Source: Copromyces sp. CBS 386.78 (Eukaryota > Ascomycota > Sordariomycetes > Sordariales > Sordariaceae). Taken from it: a DNA stretch of 64,000 nucleotides. Shown piece after piece: positions 12,335 through 23,964 of this stretch. The DNA lies in NCBI GenBank assembly GCA_030685235.1, contig MU839225.1, forward strand, positions 42,138 through 106,137, given 5' to 3'. Position numbers and translations under genes: made by a program. The notes under the pieces are model-generated. The model searched no databases and was not told where the DNA came from. It was given only the letters and a program-made list of their open reading frames with translations. The stretch's first letter is position 1; each line of letters begins with the position of its first letter.

Positions 12335-13014
12335 TTCTAGAGGGCAAAATGGTATTTGCCAATGTGGTGGAATAGATATTGAGATGATGATCTTGACAAG
12401 TAATCTTGAATAACCTCAACAACGAATGTCCTTCTTCAAAACAATGGCACGTTGCAGGCAACTAGCGAAAAAGAAAAGGCGTCGGTAGGCGGAAAGGGAC
12501 AACGCTCCCACTTAAAAGGTGTTTCAAGTGAACCATTCATAGACGGAAACCGTACATCGTTGAGATTCATCTCAAGATACTGTATCTCATCGAGAAGAGA
12601 AGACTTTGATACTTCAAGCGAAGAGCCGCTATTGGACATGGCTGCATGATAGGACCTGAAGTAGTTATCTGTATCTATATCCAGATCGAGGAGACAAGGT
12701 GACCTTTCAGGTACACAAAGACTAAGACACAGTTCACTTAATCGCCTTATCATTCCCAGCCAGCTAACCAAATCGCAGACAAGATAAAACCACCAACAAG
12801 CTCGGTCCAACGTCCCTCGTATCAACATTCACTTTTCAGGTCCCAATCATGCCCAGCACCCCACAAAACACCTGGCGAGTCGGTCGCCGTCTTTCCCTAG
12901 TGATACCCTACCCAGGCGTGTCGACCAGTCGACCGCAAAGCGGTCCGCTTGTTCTGTGGAACAAAAATGATTCCAAGCGACCAATCGATGGTATACACTT
13001 CTTTCTCGGTTTCT
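12335..13014. other. Convergent intergenic region with a weak small-ORF candidate
   Basis: This lies between the ends of the ecdysoneless-family gene (+) and the metacaspase gene (-). A minus-strand frame from an ATG at 12639 to 12436 would encode 67 residues beginning MSNSGSSLEVSKSS, with CAGCC before the ATG. I recognise no family in it and have no other support, so I leave it unnamed. Confidence 0.35.
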
Positions 13015-15192
13015 TCACATAACGAACAGGAGATTCGTATCTTTAAATTTGCATCACCAAAGTTAGTCAGCTTGTTCTTCTTATTTTGGGTCGGTTTGTT
13101 CGTCATCATTGTGTGTTTTGTGTGTCCATTAAAATGTCTAACTTTTTCCAAACAACCGCGCAAAAACGACGGTCCACGCGATGCAATGCAGGTAAAAGAA
13201 ACCCAAACAGACACTTCTCCTCGAGTTTCCTTTAAGGGTATATACGCAGCTCAAATCTTAAACGTGGTAACCAGATAACGACTTGATGAGGGGTTGTAGA
13301 ATGATGACGAGGAATGTGAAGAGGGGGAAGCCTCACCAAGAGGGTGGCTACACGACAGCTGAGGCTTCTGTGTGTAACGCGTTTGCAGTTCGTCTCGGAT
13401 GGTGTTGAGCAGCTGGACATAGCTCTGCTGGGGGTTCTTCTTAAGGGCGTTGATAAAGGCCCAAGACATAGCCCCTGTAGCTTGTGAAGCAATTGTGGCG
13501 TCGGCTCTGTGGAGAAAACATCGTGGTTAGCAAGTGAATCTTGACAGGCAACGAAAAATAACGGCTGGGGAAGGAAGTGAGGGGCAGGCGTGAGGGTGAT
13601 ACAACGTGACCCGTCGCCCTAGACGCAAAGTCACAGACCATAATGATGATCGTACTTTGCATCTAGAGCGTAGGTTGAAGGTATGTACAAGAAGTATCCT
13701 GAGTAATGCCTTGGATGTGCCACTTGACGGCATCAAGCTGAATCCCAAACGCCAAGCAACTTTTGTTCCAAAACTTCCGCCACCTGTGCCATCAGAGAAA
13801 GAGAAAAAGTGCTTCAAGGACAAGGAACCATAATGGAGGGGTATACGAACGAGGTCTGATCATCCTTGCTTCCGGAGAACATAACAACATCGGCGGGTGA
13901 TGTCTTGGTCGCCAATGCTCTTGCATGGGCATCTCCACCGCCGGTGGCCTTCTTGAAGATCCCCATGATGTTGTTCGCCACGCCATAGAGATCGCCTTGG
14001 CTGTAGGATGAGATAGCACCCAGAAGACCTTGGCCAGCTTCCTTGGCCAGGTTGGGCTCCTTGAGAATGCCCTGGGTTGAGTAGATATAAGGCAAATCGA
14101 GCGCAGTTCCCGAGTGGCATGAGTCGAAGATAGCGGTCAGCCGAACGCCTGCTTGTAACGGTCGGACCATGATGCGGTGCATTTCGTCGTCGGTTATGTG
14201 TCCCACTTGTCGGAAATCGACTGGATATATAACTTCGTCGTAACCGTCCTCCTCGTCGCCGTCAAGATCTTTCGTTTGGCCTCCGTGTCCTAGTGAAATC
14301 CGTGCGTCAGAAGCAGGTCTTCCGGCGTTAGGAGGGAGAGCATAGGGAGTGCTTACCGGAATAGTGGAAAAATAATGAGTCGTTGGGCCTAGCATCCTTG
14401 ACCAACCAGTGCATCGCTCTAAGGATGTTCTGCTTGGTAGGTTGACTCATTGGATTCTGCTGGTCGTCGGTAAGAATAACCATATCCTCGCGCTTGTACC
14501 CAAAATGCTCGACCAAATATGATGACATATTCCTGACATCGTTGATACATCCTCTCAGCTGACCACGCTGACCGAAGTAGTTGATGCCGATGAGCAAGGC
14601 TTTGTGTCGGCCATTACATTGCGAATATCGAAAAGCGTAGTCCGCTGGAGCGCCATATCCAAATTGCTGAGGCGCTTGAGGAGGAGGCGGCGGAGCCTGG
14701 TGGTTCCCGTGCGCGTACGAATTCGAATTCACCGTTGGCATGTTCGCCTCTGAACGAATAGTTAGAGGTCACTCCAAGCTGAGGGGCCATTGTAGCTATC
14801 ACTCACCAGGTCTGCCGTAATGGGAGTTGGTAGGATTGCCATATCCTTGTGGTGTGGGCGTCTATTTGCGGCTTATATTTAGCATTCCTCTGCTTGGATG
14901 TTGGTGACGGTAGTGAGCTTGAAACGGACCTGTTGCTGTGGACTCCAGTACTGTTGTTGCTGGGGACCGGGCGAGGGTTGGTGATAACCCATGTACTGTA
15001 GTTGCTGAGGAGGCGGCTGCTGATAGGCATTGTATGCGGGTTGGCTGCAAAAGTTAGCACCGCAGTTCTAAGAAGCAAGGCTACGAGTGTAGCTGTATGA
15101 ACATACGGAGGGCAGTAGCCGCCATATTGTGGTTGGGGCGGCGGGACGTAGCCTCCTCCATTGTAACCCGCCGCGCCGGGGTATCCAGACAT
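13015..15192 (-). CDS. mca1: Metacaspase (type I, caspase-like cysteine protease)
   Basis: Type I metacaspases are calcium-dependent Arg/Lys-specific cysteine proteases linked to stress, proteostasis and cell death in fungi. I rebuilt seven exons: 15107-15192, 14930-15044, 14807-14861, 14357-14749, 13851-14289, 13337-13506 and 13015-13040. All phases agree and give 427 residues. The N-terminal prodomain is rich in Gly, Tyr, Pro and Gln. The catalytic domain starts near [19 protein letters not shown]. The catalytic dyad is H218 in HYSGHGG, whose codons are split by an intron, and C274 in DSCHSG. The last exon is only 26 nt and encodes the expected family ending, residues DTNLLFVM, after an intron of about 296 nt. 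If that exon is missed, the protein reads into an unrelated tail. The GG/AG junction sequences are acceptable throughout. Confidence 0.94.
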
Positions 15193-18100
15193 GATCGGCG
15201 ACTGGATATAAAACCGAACAGACTTTCGAGGGTTAGGTCAGGTACAAGTGGTGCAGGATCGAGGAGGCTCGGCGAAATGGCTCGTCGTGGCTTTCTTGGA
15301 TAGGAACCGGAGATTGAGGTCTTGGTGGCGGACTTGTCGGAGGGCGTGGTTGAAGTTGAGATCAGACGAACGGGAAGAACGGAGTGTCTGTCGTTGTCAA
15401 GATGGGACCAAATATAGGGTGGAGAGTCGAGGGAGGGCGACGTTGATGAAGTGAGGCGGGTATATATGATGGAAAAGGGCAGCGAGGGCGTCTAGATTCT
15501 TTTGGACGGGCACCGGGTCAGCAGCGGGAACATGGATTGGCACCCGATTTGGAACAGACAGACAGCCGAGTTGGGGAAGAAGCACACCACCACAACTGGA
15601 GTGAGTGTTCCGCCGACTGTACAGAGGGTCTGAGGGTGCAGGGCATGTACCCGACTGAGCGGTCAAAAGGCTCAAGCAGGGAGTCGAAGAGGCTTGGTGA
15701 ATTTGGGTCGCAAGGGCCGGGGTCTTCGACTACCTACCCAAGGTGTGGTGTAGGTAATGTGCAGGAAAGGATGGAAAGGTGACGGTACCGGGCGGTTCGT
15801 CGCGATGTTTCGAACGGGGCCGGGGTTTAGTAAGGTCACAAGCAAATGGGTGCCCGGCAGCGTGGATTGTGGAATGGGCGAAGAGCAAAGCTCGCAACCA
15901 AGGTAGTGTAGAGACGGGACGGCGGGCGGGAGTTGCTCCAGGGAGACTGGAGATGGAAAGCGTGGAATCTCCACTCGAAGAGCCAGAAAGGTCCACCACG
16001 GGCACAGGTTTGGCTTCTGCTCGTGTGTAGTGTACAAGCTGGAAGTACCTCACTATCTTTCTTCGACGCCCAAGTTCCCCTGTGCAACCACGGTTGATGA
16101 TAGAAGATATACATCAGCGGCGCAACACTCCAACCCAAGTCATGATTGGATGAATCTCAGGTTCTGATGGGACGATCACTGGCGGGGCAAGGACAACACG
16201 ACGATACTTACATACCTCTAGGCTTCTCTTCCACTTGGCTGTGATCAACGCCAAGCAACGTGGAGTGCGGATCACGAAATTGTGAAGAAGGGACTGAACC
16301 CTTGAAAGTTGAGACGAGCAGTGACAAGCAAACTGTGACACTGCCGCGACTAGGTAGTGACGTGACCACTACATCAAGCCGCGATAGAACTGCGCCAAAA
16401 TCAAAAGAGCCCTAGCAGGTAAATCGGCAAATGTTCCATCCCTCTTCTGTCTAACCAATTCCTCCATGTCAGATCTGAATCCTTATCTTAAAGAGTATAC
16501 CTACCTACCCGTCACAATGTACTTAGCTGCCTGTATGTAGAGGCATCATGCATGCCATTAATGCAACGGCACTGCATCGAGCAACAGACACTTCACCATC
16601 GAGGCGCAAGAGACGACGGCAACCCTCTTCCGCACAGTCGCAATCAACCAAGTGCATGGTGACGGGCCAAATATCGAACGATCAAAGTCGCTAGTCTTCT
16701 CGCCAGGTCGTCATATGCCATCGGCAAGTCCTTTGATCATTTTGACGGTTGGATATCACAACGGCTATTCAGCTCTGCCAGCTTGCAATACAGCCCACTG
16801 GCCCTCAGTGCAAGCCTCTGTTTGCTGCCGCTGCCCTCTGGCAGGATAACAGACGCTCGGGGGTCTAGCCCACTTGAGAATCCCGCTCCGAGCTGTCGTA
16901 GCTGAGCGTATCGTAGCCAGCAATTTCCCTACACATGGGACAGCACAACCCCAATGTCGGATGGAAAAAGGAAAGAGGCTAACATCGCAACAGTTGAAGC
17001 TTTATCGCTCGTCCATGGTAACCCGGATGGAGAGCATTCGAAGAGGGCACGAGATCGCGTTGGGAGAGTCTTTACTGTTGTTGCCCTGACAAACCTAGAA
17101 TGATGACCTCCCCAACCCCGCGGTCATTATCAACGAGTCAACAGTTGGCCACCACATAGACCGAGGCTCTGTCTTCCACGGCGCAATAGACAAACCGCAA
17201 AAGTCGCCGGTGAACCAAGGGTCAGGTTACCTCCGCCGGGTCGTTGTGGCTTGTTCCCGAAGACGTTCTTTGCCACGATACCCGGCCCGGTAGTCTCAGA
17301 GACTTGTGTGCCCCCGTACGAAATTCGGCTTTCGCTTCCAGAGATCGAGGCCCGGGGAAACGAACGAGGCTATTCGGTATCAGCTCCGCAGCTCTGGTGG
17401 TGATTGGGGTCTCGCCGTTGCAGAAAGTCTCGCTGGGTCTCCAATATCTCCAGTATCAAAATGCATGCAACCGAGAGAAGCTAGCTTGAGAGAATTTGAT
17501 TGGTTAGATCGGTTGCGGCGCTGCTGAACTGCAAGCGCTGGCCCATCATCGGCTCCTTGAACGGAATAAAGCTCCTCTCCCCAGACAGGGACAGCCAAGT
17601 CGAAATCGTTTCAAAAACATCGAGGCTCAACACCACAGTCGAACTGTCAAAGTATCCGAATGTGACACTTTGATGTAGAACTCTACCACTTTACAACCGA
17701 GACTCCTCTTTCAGTGCTAGGGCTCGGGGATATCTGGTCCCCGACCTTAGAATTAGAGGCTGCACCTCAAAGCCTAGAACTACCACATGCGGACCAACGT
17801 TTTCCTTATCTGGCACATACCTATCCCAACGACCGATCGAACTATACGACATTCCACGCATTTACATCCGCATTGATGATTTAACACACCTTCTCGAAAC
17901 TCAGCTAGTATACGTGGGCCAACAGAGGACAGGCCGAGGGAGCATGGCCACAACCCATGTGCTGCATCTGCCAGATCAGAAACGCCCGCTTGAACTAACA
18001 TCTCCGCCTTTTTGTGGCGGTCTTTAACCATGTTGTGCTGCCATCAGCACAGCAATCCTGGGGGTTTCAAACCGGACCCTCAAGGCTTCAACTGCAAAAG

Positions 18101-19165
18101 CACAAGCAGCGCCTTGTATCACCATGCCTTCTCGGGCGATGTCTTCTGACTCTGGGAACACATTGACACTGGCACTGTACTTACCATGGGATGGCCGGTG
18201 GGCTATGCCCTTTCAAGCCGAAATACATGCTCGTCATCGTCGTCGGCGCGGTGAGACTCAACTCTCCAGGTTCTGTGTGATCTGCGTAACCTGCGTCACC
18301 TACAAGCTTTTCAAGGTACTACTACATCAACATTGTTTTCCAAAGCTCGCTTGCTAGTTGCTACCGAGCGCTTGGTTCTGGAAAATAGGTACATCAACAT
18401 CGAGATCAACATGGCTAGGTTTGACATCGGCCCGCAATTTCGACCTCCATTTACACCCCCATACTTCCAGCTCTTCATGGGTTCGGCCCTCGAAGGGATT
18501 GATGCCGTCAACGGGGGCTATGCTAGCTATAATCCCACGATTACATAACTCCGGTAGATCCCGTAGTGCGACATATATATGATTTTTTGATATAAGTACC
18601 TACCAAATGTCAGCCTCGAGACGTGGGGCATGTCAAGATTTCACTTGGACTTTCGCTTTCACTTTTCAGACTTTGACCCAAACAGGCGGTAACCACATTA
18701 TCACATCGTCAAACCCGTATGTATATGCCAACCCATGGTTAAAGGCCGGTAGTGTGCACAATGAGCACGTCGGACACGGCATAATGCTCTTTGGAGCCTT
18801 TAATCCCTTGGTTGACATATGCGAGTTTGAACTCAGCTGGATATTCCGATTTCCTAACTTTAGAGGTAAATCGGTTGCTGGTGAAGCAGTTCATGTTCCG
18901 CTTCTCCATGTTTCCAAACATTCAGGCGAGTGCTCCCAACTTCCTGATAATAATACAAACCTCGTGTTTCCAAAACCCCAAAATACTTGACAAGCAACCC
19001 TATCCGATTCTTTCAACAGCCGTCAGCCGCAGATCTGACCCTTGCTCGTGCCAAGACCGGAATGGGGCAAATTTTTTTTAATTCAAACTGGAAGACTCGC
19101 TTCGTTAAGTTTTACCCGCAAAACGACCAAAAAAAAAGTAAGCAACAAGGATGAAAAAGATAATG
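15193..19165. other. Long intergenic stretch, no gene recognised
   Basis: Nearly 4 kb without a frame that I can relate to a protein family. Open frames on both strands are below 130 codons and overlap in ways typical of chance. The left part should contain the metacaspase promoter. I saw no tRNA, 5S rRNA or obvious transposon relic before the tRNA-Tyr gene. Confidence 0.5.
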
Positions 19166-19254
19166 TCCCCTCGACCGGAATCGAGCCGGTGACCTTTCGG
19201 TATACAATCTAGACAATTACAGCCGAACGTGATAGCCAACTACACCACAAGGGG
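19166..19254 (-). tRNA. tRNA-Tyr (GUA) with intron
   Basis: The minus strand folds as a cloverleaf. The acceptor stem is CCCCTTG/CGAGGGG with discriminator A, the D arm is GTGT...TCAC, the anticodon stem is TTCGG/CCGAA, and the T arm is ACCGG-CTCGATT-CCGGT. The loop reads C-T-G-T-A-A before a 15-nt intron at the canonical position after base 37, so the anticodon is GUA. The C1-G72 pair and A73 are the known eukaryotic tyrosine identity elements and support the call. Removing the intron leaves 74 nt. Confidence 0.88.
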
Positions 19255-19727
19255 ATTTTATGTTGTTGAAAACGGAACTCGATTTTGGAGCTTATGTCTA
19301 ATATGACTCGATCTGCAATTGACTCAGTCATCGCCGACAGACACCCGGACATCAGCCTCAGCATGAACAACCAAAAATATTTATATTTTCCGTTGGCCAG
19401 GTATAGGTGGATGAGCATCATCATTAGATCTCCCTCACGCTTCATACCTCCCGTGGCGGCGTTCAAGGACCAATGCGCCTACTCAAAGATATTGACAGTG
19501 TGTAGTCAACACACAACATGTAGAATAGTAGCCCGGGCGATGGCAGCTCAACTTGAACGCGCTTATTGCAATGCATGCGCGAAATATCATCATTAAATAT
19601 TGCACTCCCTCGTTGTTTAACAAAGCGGGCGGAATCCGAATTGAATAAAAAAAAAAAAAATAAACCCCGAAGGGAAAGAGGACTGAACGGAGATACAATG
19701 GTTGATACGTACGCCGAACTTCTTAGT
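19255..19727. other. Intergenic region
   Basis: A short AT-rich spacer between the tRNA-Tyr gene and the 3' end of the minus-strand gene that follows. It includes an A-rich run near 19648-19661. No gene was seen. Confidence 0.55.
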
Positions 19728-21686
19728 CTATGCGTTTTCCATTTTGACATCAACACTTTCCTGCTTGACCTCATCCTTCGCCTCCTGCTTGGCCTCGTCT
19801 TTGGCTTGCTCGACAGCATCCTGGCTCGCCGCAGCAGGATTCACTTCTTTTTCACGGGTTGTGTCCTTCTTTTCATCTTGGTTCTGATCCGCATCGTCTT
19901 TCTCCTCCTCGTTCTTGGGCACGGCCCTCATCAGCCAATTCATCATGCACCAGACGAGCTTCATGGCATCCACTCTGTCCTCAGGCTTGAAGAGGTCAAA
20001 CCACTTGCTTCTCCTCACCTCCAGCTTGCCCCAGCTACGCTTCCCGTTCTCAAACTCGTGCTCGGCGCGACCCTCCAAGACAGCCATTAGCTGATCCGGC
20101 ACCCGCACTCTTACGATGCTGATGTGGTGATATAGGGCACTGACCACAAAGATGTCATCATACTCTGCGCCTGCAGCTCTTCCAATGGCGGCATACTTGG
20201 CCTTCTTGTCCCAAGTCAGGGCTGGAGGGCGAACCATGCGATAGTTGTCGTACATGGCCATGTTGCCCGACTTCTTCAGGCGCTTGACGCCCTTGGCCGG
20301 CCCCGAGCTGGACTCCTTCTCTCTTTCTGGGAGACGTGTACTGGGCAAGGGGCCAAACGGAGAAACGCGGGAGGCAAGTCGGGAAGAGATGGACACCTTG
20401 GCTGGTTTTTCGGCAGGAGCAGCCTGCGCAGCAACAGCAGCATCAGTTGCCGGATGGGGGGCGTCCTTGTCTCCAACGAGTGTATCGTCGCCACTGGTCT
20501 GCTGTTCAATCTCACGGCCAATGGGGCCACCGGGGCCACCACCCCATCGAGGCTTGGTGCACCACCAGGCACCTTCGCCGATACGCTTCTCGGTGCGACC
20601 CTCGCGGGCGCGGTGCTGAGCTGTTACTAGCGCGGCGACCAACTCGCGGCCCAAATCGAATACGGCGTCCGGATCGGTGGAAGACTCGTTCGGATCCTCA
20701 GGTGGGGGTGAGAAGCCGGTGGAATGTCTGGCACTTACGGCCGCCACAGGTCCCTCGACAATTCCGGCGCGGGCTTCTTCCCTGGTGGTCGGGGTCTTGT
20801 ACATGAAAGTGCAGCCGGAAGAGAAGTAGGAGCTGCGGGCAGACCCACGATTGCGCGAGGTGATGTGCAGCCTCGGCTCAGCACGAGCCGACGCGGTGTT
20901 ACACCCAAAGTCGTACGCGACAAGCTTCAAGAAGGTTTGGACCATCTGCTGGCGAAAATCGGGTGGCATCTGATTGCCGGCGCCGGTACGTCGAGGCCTG
21001 GCGGCCAGAGCGTCCCTGTCTTCTTCTTCGCCTTCCGGAGCTGATTGCTCGGCTACCGAGGTGTCATCCCAGTAGTTGGAGAGCATGTCGAGCTGCCGGA
21101 AGAACTCGTAGCAGTTTCCTAGCCGGGCATGGCTCTGTCCCTTTGGAGGTTGGATGCGGCGAACAGTCCGGTAGCCGGTCTCATTAGGAAACAACAGCTC
21201 ACGCTTACGCTCCAGATAAGTGTTGCAGCCGGGAGAGCGGTTTCCCGAGACCAGTGGGACCCTGGTGTTCTCGTTCGCCTCGTGGGCCGCATCGGATGAC
21301 AGTTCATCCCAAGCAGCGAAATCCGGAATATAAGCCGGATCAGGGATGAGGTCGGCTGCCGTGGCGTTTGGCACGACATGGACTCCGAGAGCCTCAAAAT
21401 GGGCAATGGCCAGCTGGGCCGGGCGGACTATGCCCTGCAACAAGGTGACGACCGACTCTGGTGTCTCGTCTTCGGCTCCCAAGGCTATTTGTTGGTCGTC
21501 CTGAACTTGGGGGTAATAGCGCGGGAAGTTGACGGGCGTTGGCGGAGGAACGTCCTTGGGCGGCCCTTGGGGCGCTGTGGCCAAGGGAACTATGCGAAAT
21601 TGTTAGAGCAGCTCGGCCAGAGGGTTTGTATACAGCAAAGAACAGCACCGGAAGAACATACTTAAGTGAGCAAAGTTGCCAAACAT
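19728..21686 (-). CDS. Hypothetical protein, about 628 residues
   Basis: I do not recognise this protein. There are two exons, 21662-21686 and 19728-21589, joined in phase 1 at GTATGT...ATAG, so the protein begins MFGNFAHLIPLATAPQG. Without the small first exon the long frame has no ATG start. The N-terminal 230 residues look structured and rich in aromatic residues (for example GNCYEFFRQLDMLSNYWDD, then FLKLVAYDFGCNTASA). A disordered Pro/Ala/Ser middle follows, then a second structured block around residues 440-570 (DNYRMVRPPALTWDKKAKYAAIG, KSKWFDLFKPEDR-like segments). The C-terminus is a Lys/Glu-rich tail with alternating charge. No signal peptide or membrane segment is visible. Good codon usage and a clean intron argue that it is a real gene. 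Confidence 0.8.
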
Positions 21687-23964
21687 GTTGGCTCTGTAGT
21701 TACGAGAAAGACGCGGCGGTGGACAGGCACGGCAACGGAACCGACCGATGGGTTCGGCGTCGGTGATGAGCAGAGTGGCGTTGGGCGGGCACCGTGACGC
21801 GGAGCCGGTGCTTTGAGTTGACTTCCGGCTAAGGCAGTTGTCGTGCTCTTTGTTGCACAAGAGCGGCGGCGGGAAACGGGTAACGGGAGGAGATGTTTGT
21901 GGAGAAAGGAGGGGATCACGAGGATGTTATTGTTGTTGTCGGTGTAGAGGTAGCTGTGAGATGGAAGAAGATCACGGAAAGAGAGGGTCGCCCCTGGGCC
22001 TCGTACCCCTGGGGCCAACCCTGGGTGATTGAGGTGCTCTCGGTGTTCGATGTGCTCTGGCGTGTCTGCTTGTCTGGCTCAATCGGCTGGGGTTGTCCGG
22101 CCGCCACGGGGACAACTGCAAAGCCGGTTCCGGAATTCGTGGTCGAATGATAATCTGTGAAGCTTGTCTGGCCGCCCAGTTGCCCACAATCATCCAGTCT
22201 CCGTTCCGCTAGCGCAGCGGGCCGTTAACGTTACGTTGGCGTGGATGATCATGGCCGAATTTCGAGTTTGCCAGCGAACGCTTTTTGTTGCCATTCCGTC
22301 AAAGAGAAGGTGACGGTGAGGGTTCCCACACGGTCAGTTAGGTTGGTAGTTCCCATAGAAGACGACCCCGCATAGTTAACAGTCAGGGGTTCAAGGGTCA
22401 CAGCGCCTGCCTGTTTGGTGGTTCTGGAGGTGGCCGGGCACAGCCAGGGATAACGCCCCGCGCCGACGTTCGGGAGCTCTGCCATCCATGTCGGGTTCCG
22501 CCTGCAACGGACCTTGCTTGTGTACAGTGTCGGGACTGGGCTGCCAGTGGGCTGCGAACCATGACGGCGTCGGCAGCCTAGAGTACGGGAGGTCTGTTCC
22601 CGGTAAACGGTAGAGGTTCCGTGCCCGTCCACTGCCCGGGACACCCCAACTTACACCACGACCCGATTCCTGTGTTCCGCCTCGAGATGTGCTCCCGGTT
22701 CGGCCGCCGTAGAGTACCTTAGTGTAGTCGGGTGCTCTTGATTGCCACTCGTTCCATTGAGGGCCTCCATTGAGTAGCCCTGGCGGGTACCTGAACAGCG
22801 CAATTTTGTTCATCAACAATATATACCTACCTTATGTACCAATGGATTCCACTGTGTTGCAAGCAATGCAGGCGGCCGAAAGCGTTATGGCGCCGTTGCG
22901 TCTTTCCAGTCCCTTGTCCGCCCACCGTTTGGTTCATCTCCTCCTTCGGCATCATCATTCAGTAAAACTGCCCGAAGAAGCAATCACAGAACAGATGACA
23001 GCTGGCACCGAGACATTAGGATGGCATCCAAGCCGGTGCCTTGAACTCCCCGCTTCCGATGTTCGGTGAAGGCTAGATGTGATGGTGACGCTTGCTGCCA
23101 TTGCAAGTGGTTGTCCGACAGCATCCTGTGTTCATGATGGATGCAAAACCCGCAAAGCGAGAACCTGCCTGCCCCAACGCCGAGTGCCTATAAGAAAGGC
23201 ACGATGCCATACTTGGGTACCACCCGTGGCAGGCTGATGGCGTTCCTTTTCCTGTCGGTCTGAATTGAACGGTTTGTACATGCTTGGACTCTTCCTGCTA
23301 CTCAAGTCTCATCAGCTGATCCTTTCTAGGCGAACTGGATTGAGATGTTATGGTAACAGCTGGCAAGTGGCTTCAGCTTCAAACACTTCGTTTTGAAACA
23401 TTCACGATGCTAGTCTCAACACCAAGGAGTGCTTCAGGAATGTCGCAAGACAGGGGTTTGCCCGTCTAAGCGACACCAATACGCGCTTACTCCTTGATGT
23501 TAAAGCCGCGTGGACGACAGCCATGGTTCGTCTCGACCGTCTTCTCGGTGTTCGTGAGCCGTGCTTCGTTCCCATCTCCGCCATCAGATCGCTATTACAC
23601 TCCCGATCTGCCAATCAAAGTACATGGGTTAGGTTCTCAAACACTCACCTACCTGCCTTATCATGCCCCGATACCATTGTCAGAGGACCCATGGGGACGT
23701 TGGCTCGGTTCCAGTGCGTTGCTGAGGAAAATGGGATCCTTGGGAGTCCCCATTGTTGTCGCCCTCGTGACATCAAGTGATAATCTGCTCTACGACATGG
23801 CAAATTTTGCTTGCTCAGTGACCGTCGTCCTCATCACTCGCAGACAGTCCATGATTATACCGACATAGACAGGCCCTCGAGGCCCCATCATTCTCTTCGT
23901 TCACCTGGAGTGTCATTTTATCCATCATACCGGTATTAATTTTCTTTCTTTTCTCTGCGACTAG
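21687..23964. other. Intergenic, no gene recognised
   Basis: About 2.3 kb upstream of the 628-residue protein gene and of the membrane-protein locus. The frames present are short, overlapping and unlike known proteins. A pyrimidine-rich tract ending in TAG at 23964 looks like an intron acceptor, so an upstream exon of the following gene may be hidden here, but I could not place it. Confidence 0.45.

Noticed and set aside
12436..12828. Minus-strand 130-codon frame between the ecdysoneless-family and metacaspase genes
   Set aside because: The inner 67-residue part has a fair start context, but it lies in a convergent 3' region and has no family; kept only as a note.
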